From contig NZ_ABJL02000001.1 of the NCBI RefSeq assembly GCF_000172175.1, positions 193,620 to 257,619 on the forward strand: a stretch of DNA of 64,000 bases, read 5' to 3'. The stretch is from Bacteroides intestinalis DSM 17393 (GTDB lineage Bacteria > Bacteroidota > Bacteroidia > Bacteroidales > Bacteroidaceae). This document shows positions 38,901 through 46,817 of the stretch, in pieces. Made by a program: the position numbers and the translations under genes. Each line of letters opens with the position of its first letter. Position 1 is the stretch's first letter. A model generated the notes under the pieces. The model was not told the origin of the DNA, searched no databases, and saw nothing but the letters and a program-made list of their open reading frames with translations.

Positions 38901-39174
38901 TTTGATTATTGACTTTCACTTCTTGCGAAGTCATACCTACGTAAGAGAAAACTAATACATCTTTAGATGCATCATTTACCTTTAGAGTATACTTACCGTC
39001 CAGATCGGTAACAGTTCCAACACCAGCAGCACCTTTAACGACGACACTGCCTCCAATCACTTCATATCCTTCGCTATCAAGTACTTTACCGGTTACTGTC
39101 AGACTTTGCGCGTATGTGATCATACTAACGAAAGCGAGGATAAACATTAAAAATAATTCTTTTAATTTATACAT
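35968..39174 (-). CDS. SusC-like TonB-dependent transporter
   Basis: 1068 residues: signal peptide to YAQ (about 23), an N-terminal carboxypeptidase-like domain (about 27-100), a TonB plug with the VRVRGGISITQSNEPLYIID motif (about 167-186), and a 22-strand barrel ending in FVFGVNVAF. It imports heparin/heparan oligosaccharides with the SusD protein. Its promoter region holds the TAATATTGTT motif shared with the 46.6-46.8 kb region. Confidence 0.95.
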   Translation of the reverse strand: MYKLKELFLMFILAFVSMITYAQSLTVTGKVLDSEGYEVIGGSVVVKGAAGVGTVTDLDGKYTLKVNDASKDVLVFSYVGMTSQEVKVNNQSVINVTLQADAVLLEDVVVIGYAAVPRRDLTGSVTSVSSKELSKVPVSDVTQALAGRMAGVMVQQSEGTPGASISVRVRGGISITQSNEPLYIIDGFPSEDGMSTLDPAEIETIDVLKDASATAIYGARGANGVVVITTKNGSKSGGKATVTFDSYVGVKKIANKLDVLNAGEFVRLDYERTLWRMGTGDSGADGMTKWEERYGKFSDLASIYNGRKGIDWQDETLGRNAITQNYRVGVSGKTEKMNYSLAYSYYNEEGAMVYSGSKKHNISFNMNHEINKWLTVNSRISYDQMRVEGMGTSEGGDRFNKMQHILQYRPTVGIMGVDEDLLYGEDPLLADDNGNVMQNPLISAAEELNDREWRTFQANGGATIKLLKGLSFRSTVGMRYQTRRNDVFYGDESITGKRSSIQGSITNLENSSFQTSNVLTYSWKNKIHDFTAIAGHEYVERWSRSFSASASQFPNDEIGLGDLSLGVPGVPTSSENYDDKLLSFFGRINYNLMDKYLFTASVRADGSSKFGKNNKWGYFPAFSAAWRLGEEAFIKDLGVFSDLKFRIGYGLAGNNRIGSYQSLALMSSVTAANGNGAQAGYASRQVPNPDLKWEANKTFNIGMDFGFLNQRITFSPEFYINRSSNLLLNAKLPNSSGYTSMVINAGETQNTGVDLTINTANIVSKDFTWNTSVTFSHNKNKVKKLTGEDVQLYLANFGYSGAGASHQIGVNQPLGQFYGYVTDGLYQVEDFNYDATTKTYTLKDGVPYHGDKKNIQPGYWKFKNVDGSEDNQITESDKTIIGNALPDFYGGINNTFSWKDFDLSIFFTYSYGAEVLNATKLTNTKTALTNKNVLSVADDAHRWVTINASGELITNPEELAAVNQGKTVAHFGDNGSNNTYIHSWAIEDASYLKLSNITLGYTFPKKVINKIGLTKLRLYATGNNLFTWTPYTGFDPEVSTMSSALTPGVDFGAYPRSRSFVFGVNVAF

Positions 39175-39214
39175 AATAAATAAATCTAAGGTTTAATTTT
39201 AGAATTTTACGAGG

Positions 39215-39299
39215 CAAACATACGACATGTGATAGAAAAGGTGTAAAAGCATTGTTTTTGATTCTCCCACTTTTACTCTTTTTCTATATTAATATTGTT
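39215..39299 (-). promoter_or_regulatory. susC promoter and putative HTCS site
   Basis: On the minus strand TATGTTTG (39215-39222) is a good -7 box, about 40 nt before the susC start. No -33 TTG is present, as expected for an activated promoter. TAATATTGTT (+ strand reading) at 39290-39299 starts 68 bp beyond the -7 box, the same geometry as upstream of 44672-46579. The rest of the 285-nt gap to the epimerase gene shows no other feature. Confidence 0.55.
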
Positions 39300-39459
39300 C
39301 ACCACACAGCATTTTTGTGTAAAAACAGCCTCACAAGTATCCTGAGACGATGTGCTGTTTAATCAGTAAGTTTCTATATCTTGCTCTTATCATAGATAAA
39401 AATGTCCCTTTTCACAGGTTTTTATTTTAATGATCAGTAAGTTTTTGAGGTTGGATATA

Positions 39460-40581
39460 TTATTCTGATAATGTTTCAAATTTATAGACTGTGGTTTGCC
39501 GGTAAGTATTTCCCGGAAACAAACTTGTAGTCGGAAATTGAGGAATATTGGGGGAATTTGGAAAATGTTGCATCTCAAGGCAAAAACCATAATATTCCCC
39601 ATATATTCTTCCGCCATGTCCGGTAAGATAGTCCATATTTGAGCTGGGAATATAAAACTGCATACCCGGTTCTGTGGTGTATGCTTTTAAAACTCTACCG
39701 GATATAGGTTCTACCACGATTGCCGCCAATTCCGGAGAGTCGGAGGATTTATTCAGTTTATAATTGATATCATATCCTTTGCCCATTTTCTTTATCCGCA
39801 TTTCTGCCGATAGAGCAGAAGTATAATCATATTCGGTTCCGGTTACGGACATTAGTTCACCGGTAGGGATACCTATGGAATCTACCAAAGTTATGGAATC
39901 TGCCCGAATCATATATATATGGCTCAATACAGGAGCTTTGCATCCGGTCAGATTGAAGTAGCTGTGATTTGTGAAATTTACCACTGTTGGTTTGTCGGTC
40001 ACAGCTGTATATTCTAAGATAATTTCATTATGATTAGTCAGTTTATAAGCTATCGAAATATCCAGATTTCCAGGAAAACCTCCTTCTTGGTGAGTACTTC
40101 TATATTTGAATATTACAATTGCCGTATCTTTTACTGTATAGAATGTATCTGTATCAAATATCTGACGATTGAATCCATGTGTTCCCCCATGAATAGAATG
40201 ACCTTTATTATTTTTTTCCAAATGATATGTCTGTCCATTCAGACTGAATTCGGCATTTCTAATTCTATTGGCAAATCTTCCGATTGTAGCGCCGAATTTG
40301 GGATGCTTTCCTAGATAATTTTTTAGACTATCAAAGCCTAAAACAACATGTTCAAAGTTGCCCTGCTTATCAGGGACAGACACATCGGTCAAAGAAGCCG
40401 CATAATTCGTTACTTTGACAGACATCCCGTTTTCATTTATCAATTTGAAAAATTCTATAGTCTTATCTCCATTCGAAATACTATTCTCCTTGGATATTGA
40501 TAATTGACATAAATCTGTCTGCATGCATGATACAGATAATAATAAGATTGTTATCCAAAGTATGGTAATATGCACTTTCAT
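39460..40581 (-). CDS. aldose 1-epimerase (galactose mutarotase family) lipoprotein
   Basis: 373 residues from the ATG at 40581, chosen because the signal peptide and lipobox (LLSVSC) follow at once; an earlier in-frame ATG at 40623 would overlap the HTCS gene. Motifs of the family are present: GRFANRIRNAEF (about 95), NKGHSIHGG, NFTNHSYFNL (about 215) and GFCLEMQHFPNSPN near the end. It interconverts sugar anomers, probably outside the cytoplasm. It lies 11 nt after the HTCS gene. Confidence 0.88.
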   Translation of the reverse strand: MKVHITILWITILLLSVSCMQTDLCQLSISKENSISNGDKTIEFFKLINENGMSVKVTNYAASLTDVSVPDKQGNFEHVVLGFDSLKNYLGKHPKFGATIGRFANRIRNAEFSLNGQTYHLEKNNKGHSIHGGTHGFNRQIFDTDTFYTVKDTAIVIFKYRSTHQEGGFPGNLDISIAYKLTNHNEIILEYTAVTDKPTVVNFTNHSYFNLTGCKAPVLSHIYMIRADSITLVDSIGIPTGELMSVTGTEYDYTSALSAEMRIKKMGKGYDINYKLNKSSDSPELAAIVVEPISGRVLKAYTTEPGMQFYIPSSNMDYLTGHGGRIYGEYYGFCLEMQHFPNSPNIPQFPTTSLFPGNTYRQTTVYKFETLSE

Positions 40582-40592
40582 AGCTATAAATA

Positions 40593-43500
40593 TCATTTCT
40601 TTCCATATTCGGTCGGTAGGCAACCTATATACTTCTTAAAGCGCGCTGCAAAATAAGAAGGCGTATTGTAACCTACCATGAAGCTGATTTCAGCAACGGT
40701 ATATTTCCCTTCCTTCAGCAACTGGCATGCCCGGTTGAATCGTATTTTATGAATAAAATCAATAGCAGACTTTCCAGTTATCGCTTTCAGTTTTAGATGG
40801 AGGTTGGAACGGCTCATGTTCATTTCACGTGCAAACTGTTCTGTTGAGAATTCTACATTATCCATATTCTTCTCAACGATGGCAATGGCTTTCCGCAGTA
40901 GCTCCTCATCCATAGTGTTGTTTGTAAGCTTTTCAGGTTCCACTTCCGTCATATTGGAATAATGTTCAAAAATGCGGTAACGTGTACGCAGCATATTCAG
41001 TATTTTGGCTTTCAATATTTCTATGGAAAATGGTTTAGCGATATAATCATCAGCACCTACATGTAAACCTTCCAATTGGTATTTCACGTCTACTTTTGCC
41101 GATAACATATAAACCGGTATATGGCAAGTACGTAAATTCTGTTTGACCTGTTTACACAATTTAACGCCATCCATGACAGGCATCATTACGTCTGTGATAA
41201 TAATGTCAACCTCCTGTTCTTTCAATATGTTTAATGCCTTTTTCCCATTTTCTGCTTCCAGCAGGCAGAATAAGGGAGACAACCCATTTACTAGGTATTG
41301 TCTTAATTCTTTGTTATCCTCTACTATCAGAATGGTTCCGCGCTTACTCTTTTCTGCATCTATGATATCTTCTTCGTTTTCTTTTTCTTCGTCGCCGATG
41401 TAGATATCGTGTGCATTGGTAGAATATACACGCTGCTCCTCTGTATCTCCTTTTCCACCTTGTAATTCTTCCTGTTTATAAACCGATTCATCTTGGGGAA
41501 GATAAATGGAGAATGTAGAACCTTTACCTACTTCGCTTTGTAAGACAATCCGCCCGTGATGTAACTCAACCAATCTTTGGACCAACGAAAGACCAATGCC
41601 GCTGCCTTCGCATCCGTTTTCCACTTGATAGAAACGCTCGAAAATCTTTTTTTGCTTTTCTTTCGGAATACCAATACCGGTATCAACCACCTGCAATATT
41701 AGGTTATTGTCCTCTTTACAAAGTTTCACTGTTATACTTTCACCTACTTCGGTATATTTGAAAGCATTTGAGAGCAGATTATTGACTATCAGATCTAGAT
41801 AATTTTCATCAAACAACATCTTCTCATCTTGTAGTTCCGTATAGAAATTATAGTCTATATCCTTCCTTTTTGCAAGGCTTTCATAATTGATAAAACAGTT
41901 CAGTACCCTTTTATAGGCGTTGGAGTATGTAGGCCTGAGTTCAAAAATACCTAATTCCGCCCGCCTGTAGTCCATCAGTTGATTAACCAGATGGAGCAGT
42001 CGGTTGGTATTTCGCTGGATATATTGTAGTTGTGCCTGTTCCCAATGTCCATTGATGTGATTGATAAGTTCTTGTAAGGGGGCAACGATTAATGTGAGCG
42101 GAGTGCGCAATTCATGTGAGATGTTGACATAAAAGCGGATTTTCATTTGGCTGATTTCTTCCTGCTTCTCTTTGTCCAATCTTTCCATCTGGATTTCAGC
42201 CTGCATACTTTTACGTAACCAGAAAAAACGGACAATGCCTGCTACTAGCAAAATGAAAGACAGCGCAAATAGAGTAAGTGCCCACCAGGTGCAATACCAG
42301 ACTGGCAATATACGGATATGAAGTGTGGCAGGTTCTTCATTCCACTTGCCGTCATTATTCGCTGCTTTTATATGGAAAGTATAATTACCCGCTGGCAGGT
42401 TGGAATATGAAACAGGACTGATGTCATTTTGTTTATACCACTCATCATTATATCCCTCTAATTTGTAGGCGAAAGTATTATGTTTTCCGGCAATATAATT
42501 GGATACGACAAAGGAGATCGCAAATGAATTCTGGGAAGATGATAGAATTATATGGTCCGTATATTCAATGCTTTCATTTAAAATGCCGGTCTCATCGTCC
42601 GGCAATACCTCCTTGTTGAAAACAAACAGTTTATTTATGACTGGCTTAGGAGCATAAGGGTTATCTATCAATGTCTCTGGACGGAATGACGTAATGCCAC
42701 TGACACCACCAAACAGCATGTAACCATTCTCTTTTCGGCAATAAGAACCTGCATTAAATTGATTCCCTTGTAATCCATCCATGATTGTAAAATTACGGAA
42801 TTTTCCGTTTTCCGGGTTCATACAACTCAAACCTTGATTGGTGCTTATCCATAAGCGTCCATAGGCATCTTCCAGAATTCCATAGATAACATTACTTGGC
42901 AGGCCATCTGCTGTTGTATATTGCAACAACTTTTCATCTCCTTCTTTTAAAGCGAAAAGTCCGTTACGTGTGCCGACCCACACATAGCCTGAAGTAGATT
43001 CATAAAAACAATTTGCAAACGCCTGTTTCAGTATAGGTGATATGTGAAAATCCGTATTACTTTGTAAGGAGTTACCAATCTGATTAAATACCGAGATACC
43101 CATTTCACCTCCTATCCATAAACGCTTTTTGGAGTCACGAAACAGCAGGCGATTGTATTGCTGTACTTCATGTCTGTCTTTATTTTTATCAATAATCCTA
43201 AAACGGCGAGTCTTTATATCAAAATGCAGTAGATATTCCAGTGAAACGACCCAAAGACCTCCGTTCTCGTCAGAGATAATGGAGTAAATATTATTACTTG
43301 GTATATTGCTGTTCTGGCGATTATAGTACTCTACATTTCCGGACTTTCTATCCAGCACCATCATTCCTCCTGCATGGGCTCCTACATATACTTTATCGTG
43401 CAGTTCGTCTACATATACAGTTTTGATATCCTTAAAAGGGACATCGAGTGTGCCTGAATTGAACAAATAGCTTTTATATATTTGTGATTTGTTATCATAG

Positions 43501-44636
43501 AAATTCAGACCACCATCGCTCGTTCCAATCCATAAATTATGTTCATTATCTTCTACGATACAACTGACAACGTTATCACTGAGCGAATTTAAGAAGGGAA
43601 TATGCTTGATACACTGAAAACGATTGCATAAAGGATGGTAGTAATTCAGTCCGCCCCAATAAGTACCCAACCACATACCGCCTTGCGAATCTTTAAAAAT
43701 ACTCCGGACTGAGTTCTGAGATAGGCTGCCTTCCTGTATCTCCGAGCTTTTAAGTGAAGAAAAACTGTCCGTTCCTTCTTTATAAATGTTCAATCCGCTA
43801 TAGGTTCCCACCCATAGGCGATTTTCAGTATCCAGTGCCAGAGAACGTACATAGTTTGAATTCAGACCGGATTTTCCATCTTCATAACGATAGTTCTTCA
43901 GAACTTTCGATTTAGTATCATACATGTACAAACCATCTCCCTCAGTTGCCATCCATACTTGGTTGAACATCTGGCATAAGATGGCATGTACTCGTACATA
44001 ATTAGGCATATCTACTAATTTATCCAAAATGCCGTTTGACAAGGTATAGGTATAAACTCCATTTTCGGCACCAATATAGATAAGGTCTCCCTGACGTACC
44101 AGAACTGTAGGTCTTAACATATGCAGGGTAGCGGGCAAAGTGTCATTTAGAAAGCATCCTCTTTTGGCGTCAAAGAGCAGAACTCCTTCCGCAGTGCCCA
44201 GCATCAGCCAGTCTTCTTTTATTGGAGCTATGCTGGTGACGGCTACATTCATACCTCTTTTCTTATAATAATAATTGGAGAAAGCATCCTTGTAACGGTT
44301 GTAAAGCGACAAACCCTCACGGGTTCCCACCCATATCCTGTCGGAATCATCAACGGCAATGCAACGGGATATATCACTGGCAATGCTGTTAGGATTCATA
44401 TATTGATGGCGATAAACTGTAAAATTGTAGCCATCGTACTTATTTACACCATCATATGTTGCAAACCATAAGTTTCCGCCTTTATCCTGATTAATTGCAA
44501 AAATTGTACTATGTGATAATCCATCTACTAAACCGATATGGGTGAAATGGATATTCTCGATAATGCTGGCGTTCAATATATAAGGTAATAAGCTTCCTAT
44601 AAGCGCTAACAAAAAATATTGTATTTTCATAGTCAT
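40593..44636 (-). CDS. hybrid two-component system (HTCS) regulator of the heparan locus
   Basis: 1347 residues in the classic order: signal peptide (1-23), periplasmic double beta-propeller sensor (repeats with LWIGT/GLWV signatures, about 25-700), Y_Y_Y domain (about 700-785), membrane helix (about 790-812), histidine kinase with NISHELRTPL (about 838-847), ATPase domain with GTGIGIPKEKQ-type box, receiver with Asp in IITDVMMPVMDG (about 1147) and a C-terminal AraC HTH (about 1250-1345). It should bind a heparin/heparan oligosaccharide and activate susC and the lyase genes, perhaps through the TAATATTGTT sites. Confidence 0.93.
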   Translation of the reverse strand: MTMKIQYFLLALIGSLLPYILNASIIENIHFTHIGLVDGLSHSTIFAINQDKGGNLWFATYDGVNKYDGYNFTVYRHQYMNPNSIASDISRCIAVDDSDRIWVGTREGLSLYNRYKDAFSNYYYKKRGMNVAVTSIAPIKEDWLMLGTAEGVLLFDAKRGCFLNDTLPATLHMLRPTVLVRQGDLIYIGAENGVYTYTLSNGILDKLVDMPNYVRVHAILCQMFNQVWMATEGDGLYMYDTKSKVLKNYRYEDGKSGLNSNYVRSLALDTENRLWVGTYSGLNIYKEGTDSFSSLKSSEIQEGSLSQNSVRSIFKDSQGGMWLGTYWGGLNYYHPLCNRFQCIKHIPFLNSLSDNVVSCIVEDNEHNLWIGTSDGGLNFYDNKSQIYKSYLFNSGTLDVPFKDIKTVYVDELHDKVYVGAHAGGMMVLDRKSGNVEYYNRQNSNIPSNNIYSIISDENGGLWVVSLEYLLHFDIKTRRFRIIDKNKDRHEVQQYNRLLFRDSKKRLWIGGEMGISVFNQIGNSLQSNTDFHISPILKQAFANCFYESTSGYVWVGTRNGLFALKEGDEKLLQYTTADGLPSNVIYGILEDAYGRLWISTNQGLSCMNPENGKFRNFTIMDGLQGNQFNAGSYCRKENGYMLFGGVSGITSFRPETLIDNPYAPKPVINKLFVFNKEVLPDDETGILNESIEYTDHIILSSSQNSFAISFVVSNYIAGKHNTFAYKLEGYNDEWYKQNDISPVSYSNLPAGNYTFHIKAANNDGKWNEEPATLHIRILPVWYCTWWALTLFALSFILLVAGIVRFFWLRKSMQAEIQMERLDKEKQEEISQMKIRFYVNISHELRTPLTLIVAPLQELINHINGHWEQAQLQYIQRNTNRLLHLVNQLMDYRRAELGIFELRPTYSNAYKRVLNCFINYESLAKRKDIDYNFYTELQDEKMLFDENYLDLIVNNLLSNAFKYTEVGESITVKLCKEDNNLILQVVDTGIGIPKEKQKKIFERFYQVENGCEGSGIGLSLVQRLVELHHGRIVLQSEVGKGSTFSIYLPQDESVYKQEELQGGKGDTEEQRVYSTNAHDIYIGDEEKENEEDIIDAEKSKRGTILIVEDNKELRQYLVNGLSPLFCLLEAENGKKALNILKEQEVDIIITDVMMPVMDGVKLCKQVKQNLRTCHIPVYMLSAKVDVKYQLEGLHVGADDYIAKPFSIEILKAKILNMLRTRYRIFEHYSNMTEVEPEKLTNNTMDEELLRKAIAIVEKNMDNVEFSTEQFAREMNMSRSNLHLKLKAITGKSAIDFIHKIRFNRACQLLKEGKYTVAEISFMVGYNTPSYFAARFKKYIGCLPTEYGKK

Positions 44637-44671
44637 AATTATAGTCTGTTACAGAGCAAACGAATAAAATA

Positions 44672-46579
44672 CTAGCGAAAACTGATATTGATATGGATTT
44701 TCTTATCCATTTTATCTGGTAGTACCTGTAAAGGTATAAAAGAGAATCCCGGAACCGGATTAAAAATTCTTTGATCATCGTCCGTAAAAGCAATCTCCAT
44801 ATCTCCCGATTCACAAGTGATACATACTACTCCTTTATTTTTTCTTATGTATACTTCATGGGAAGAGAATTCAATATTTTCCTCAGGTGAGGCAATGACG
44901 GGTAACATAAGTCGGATCGGTTCATTACAATGCTCCAGATGTATGCTGACCCCTTGTTCTGAATATGTATAATTCATTGTCATAGCTACTTCTCCCTGCA
45001 GCGGAGCTTGTTGGTTGATATCAACCAGATGGGTATGTACGGTAAATGTGCAAGCTTCCTCTCTTTCATGGTAGGTAATGCTTGTATTTAAATCATCTAG
45101 ATTGCTATATGCAACTCCATTTTGTATTAATTCGATTCGAGGAGTACCGCCTGTCAGATACTTGCGGGTATTGCTCTGCATATTGGGAGCCTCAATCAGT
45201 TTATATTGATTCATAGTTGCGGCAAAAACGGGTCCAGCTTGCGCATGCCACAACAACGAGAGAGCACCTCCCATAGGATGTGTTCCTTTTACCTTATATT
45301 CTGCATCATATCCGGTGAACGTAGAACGCCACGAACCGTAGGATAGAAGCCATGTATGGATATCTTTAAAATACTTTGTGCCGTAAGTAATATCTCGCGG
45401 CAGTTTTCCGGAAGCGGCAGTTTTCACGGGAGGCAATTCGAGAAAGGATGCCAATGCTTTGGCATGCCCGAAGGTGTGATGGATACAAGGGGGAATGCCG
45501 GAAGCAAAGTAATGCATGCCACCATAAAGAAGCCCGTTATGAGTGGCTTTTTTCAATAGTTGGATATTCCGTTGAATGGCCTCTAAATATTCCGGATGAC
45601 GGGCTGCTAATTTATAGTAGCCTCCCATAAAACCGTCGCTGGTACGTCCTCCCCAATAGGTCCATTTAAAGTTCCTTGTTCCCCAACTATTGTCCCAGGC
45701 CCCATCGGGTAGCATAAATTCCAAATGGGTATTCATGGAGCACTCTACGAGTGATAACAGTTCCTTATCATTGGCCATCGCAGCATAATATGCCATGTTC
45801 GGCAAGGATTCTTCCACATTGTAAAGTAAGTCAGTCGGGAAACAGCCGTTTCTGGTTGCGGAGTTAATATTCGGTCCTTCGCCGTATAGAAAGCATTCAT
45901 TTTTCGTAAAGTAACTTTTTATATCGGCTGCTATTTCTTGGGCTTCTTTCTTAAAGTCGGGACGGTTACATAATTCGCCAATAGCATACAAGGCGTAGGT
46001 TGCCGACGCAGAATAGTTTATATTCATATTTCGCATACCTTCGCGTTTACGGCTATAAATAAATGGATTATTTATCATGAATTCACCAGCTTGCAGTAAT
46101 TGTTGTTTCCAGTGATTGCGGGTTGAGTCATCCAATAAATGACCATGATAATGTAAAGCCTCATAAAGAGCTATGGAAGCAAAGACTGTCGTACCGTTCC
46201 AATCCGAAACATGTACATCGTTCATCCAAGAACCGTCTGGACGATGCACGTTCTCCATCCAGGCCATCAGGCGTTTGGCACCGTGCAAGTATTTATTATT
46301 TCCGGTTTTTTCTGCCAGATACATTAGAGGAAGTACGGCATCACCTATACGTCCATGCATACGGGCACATGCAGGGCACAGAATACCACCGTTAAGCGCA
46401 GGGTTCGGATTATTACATTGATATGTCGAAAAGGTATCCATCCATTCCGTCAATAATTTGTCTGCTTCACTACGCAAAGCATCATCAAATGGATTTTCAT
46501 TTATATTCCGTATTTGTCCTGATAAGAATGATGCATATAACAACATCATAATAATAAACAAGTTTTTCATTTTCTTCAT
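44672..46579 (-). CDS. secreted alpha-toroid protein, putative polysaccharide lyase
   Basis: 635 residues with a signal peptide (to FLSGQ). Residues about 30-390 look like an (alpha/alpha)n toroid (NINYSASATYALYAIGEL, WTYWGGRTSDGFMGGYY), and the C-terminal part is beta-rich, as in several lyase families. I cannot name the family from motifs; PL37 and other toroid lyases are possible. It heads the minus-strand run 46579-39460 with the HTCS and epimerase and is divergent from the SGSH-like sulfatase. A role in degrading heparan or another glycosaminoglycan is inferred from context. Confidence 0.6.
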   Translation of the reverse strand: MKKMKNLFIIMMLLYASFLSGQIRNINENPFDDALRSEADKLLTEWMDTFSTYQCNNPNPALNGGILCPACARMHGRIGDAVLPLMYLAEKTGNNKYLHGAKRLMAWMENVHRPDGSWMNDVHVSDWNGTTVFASIALYEALHYHGHLLDDSTRNHWKQQLLQAGEFMINNPFIYSRKREGMRNMNINYSASATYALYAIGELCNRPDFKKEAQEIAADIKSYFTKNECFLYGEGPNINSATRNGCFPTDLLYNVEESLPNMAYYAAMANDKELLSLVECSMNTHLEFMLPDGAWDNSWGTRNFKWTYWGGRTSDGFMGGYYKLAARHPEYLEAIQRNIQLLKKATHNGLLYGGMHYFASGIPPCIHHTFGHAKALASFLELPPVKTAASGKLPRDITYGTKYFKDIHTWLLSYGSWRSTFTGYDAEYKVKGTHPMGGALSLLWHAQAGPVFAATMNQYKLIEAPNMQSNTRKYLTGGTPRIELIQNGVAYSNLDDLNTSITYHEREEACTFTVHTHLVDINQQAPLQGEVAMTMNYTYSEQGVSIHLEHCNEPIRLMLPVIASPEENIEFSSHEVYIRKNKGVVCITCESGDMEIAFTDDDQRIFNPVPGFSFIPLQVLPDKMDKKIHINISFR

Positions 46580-46595
46580 ATTAGATTTTAAAACT

Positions 46596-46780
46596 CAAAA
46601 ATACAGCTTTATGGCTAATAACTGTTGCTTTTTTCTCTAATATTTGTATATAGATGTCTATGGGTGTCCGTAATATTGTTGAATTGGTATTAATATTGTT
46701 GAAAAGTTGTTTTCTGAAACAATATTAGCAGACTTTTAAACATAAAAATACGTCTGTCAAGTTCGAACGCCCTACTTTAG
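46596..46780. promoter_or_regulatory. divergent promoter region with three TAATATTGTT sites
   Basis: Minus strand: TATTTTTG at 46596-46603 is the -7 box for the toroid protein. Plus strand: TACTTTAG at 46773-46780 is a one-mismatch -7 box for the sulfatase. Between them lie TAATATTGTTGAA at 46671 and again at 46691, plus the inverted AACAATATTA at 46718-46727. The first site starts 68 bp from the minus-strand -7 box, exactly as at susC. This looks like an HTCS operator. Confidence 0.6.
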
Positions 46781-46817
46781 CAGCAGAAAATAAATATTCC
46801 TTAAACTTTAGTAGTAT

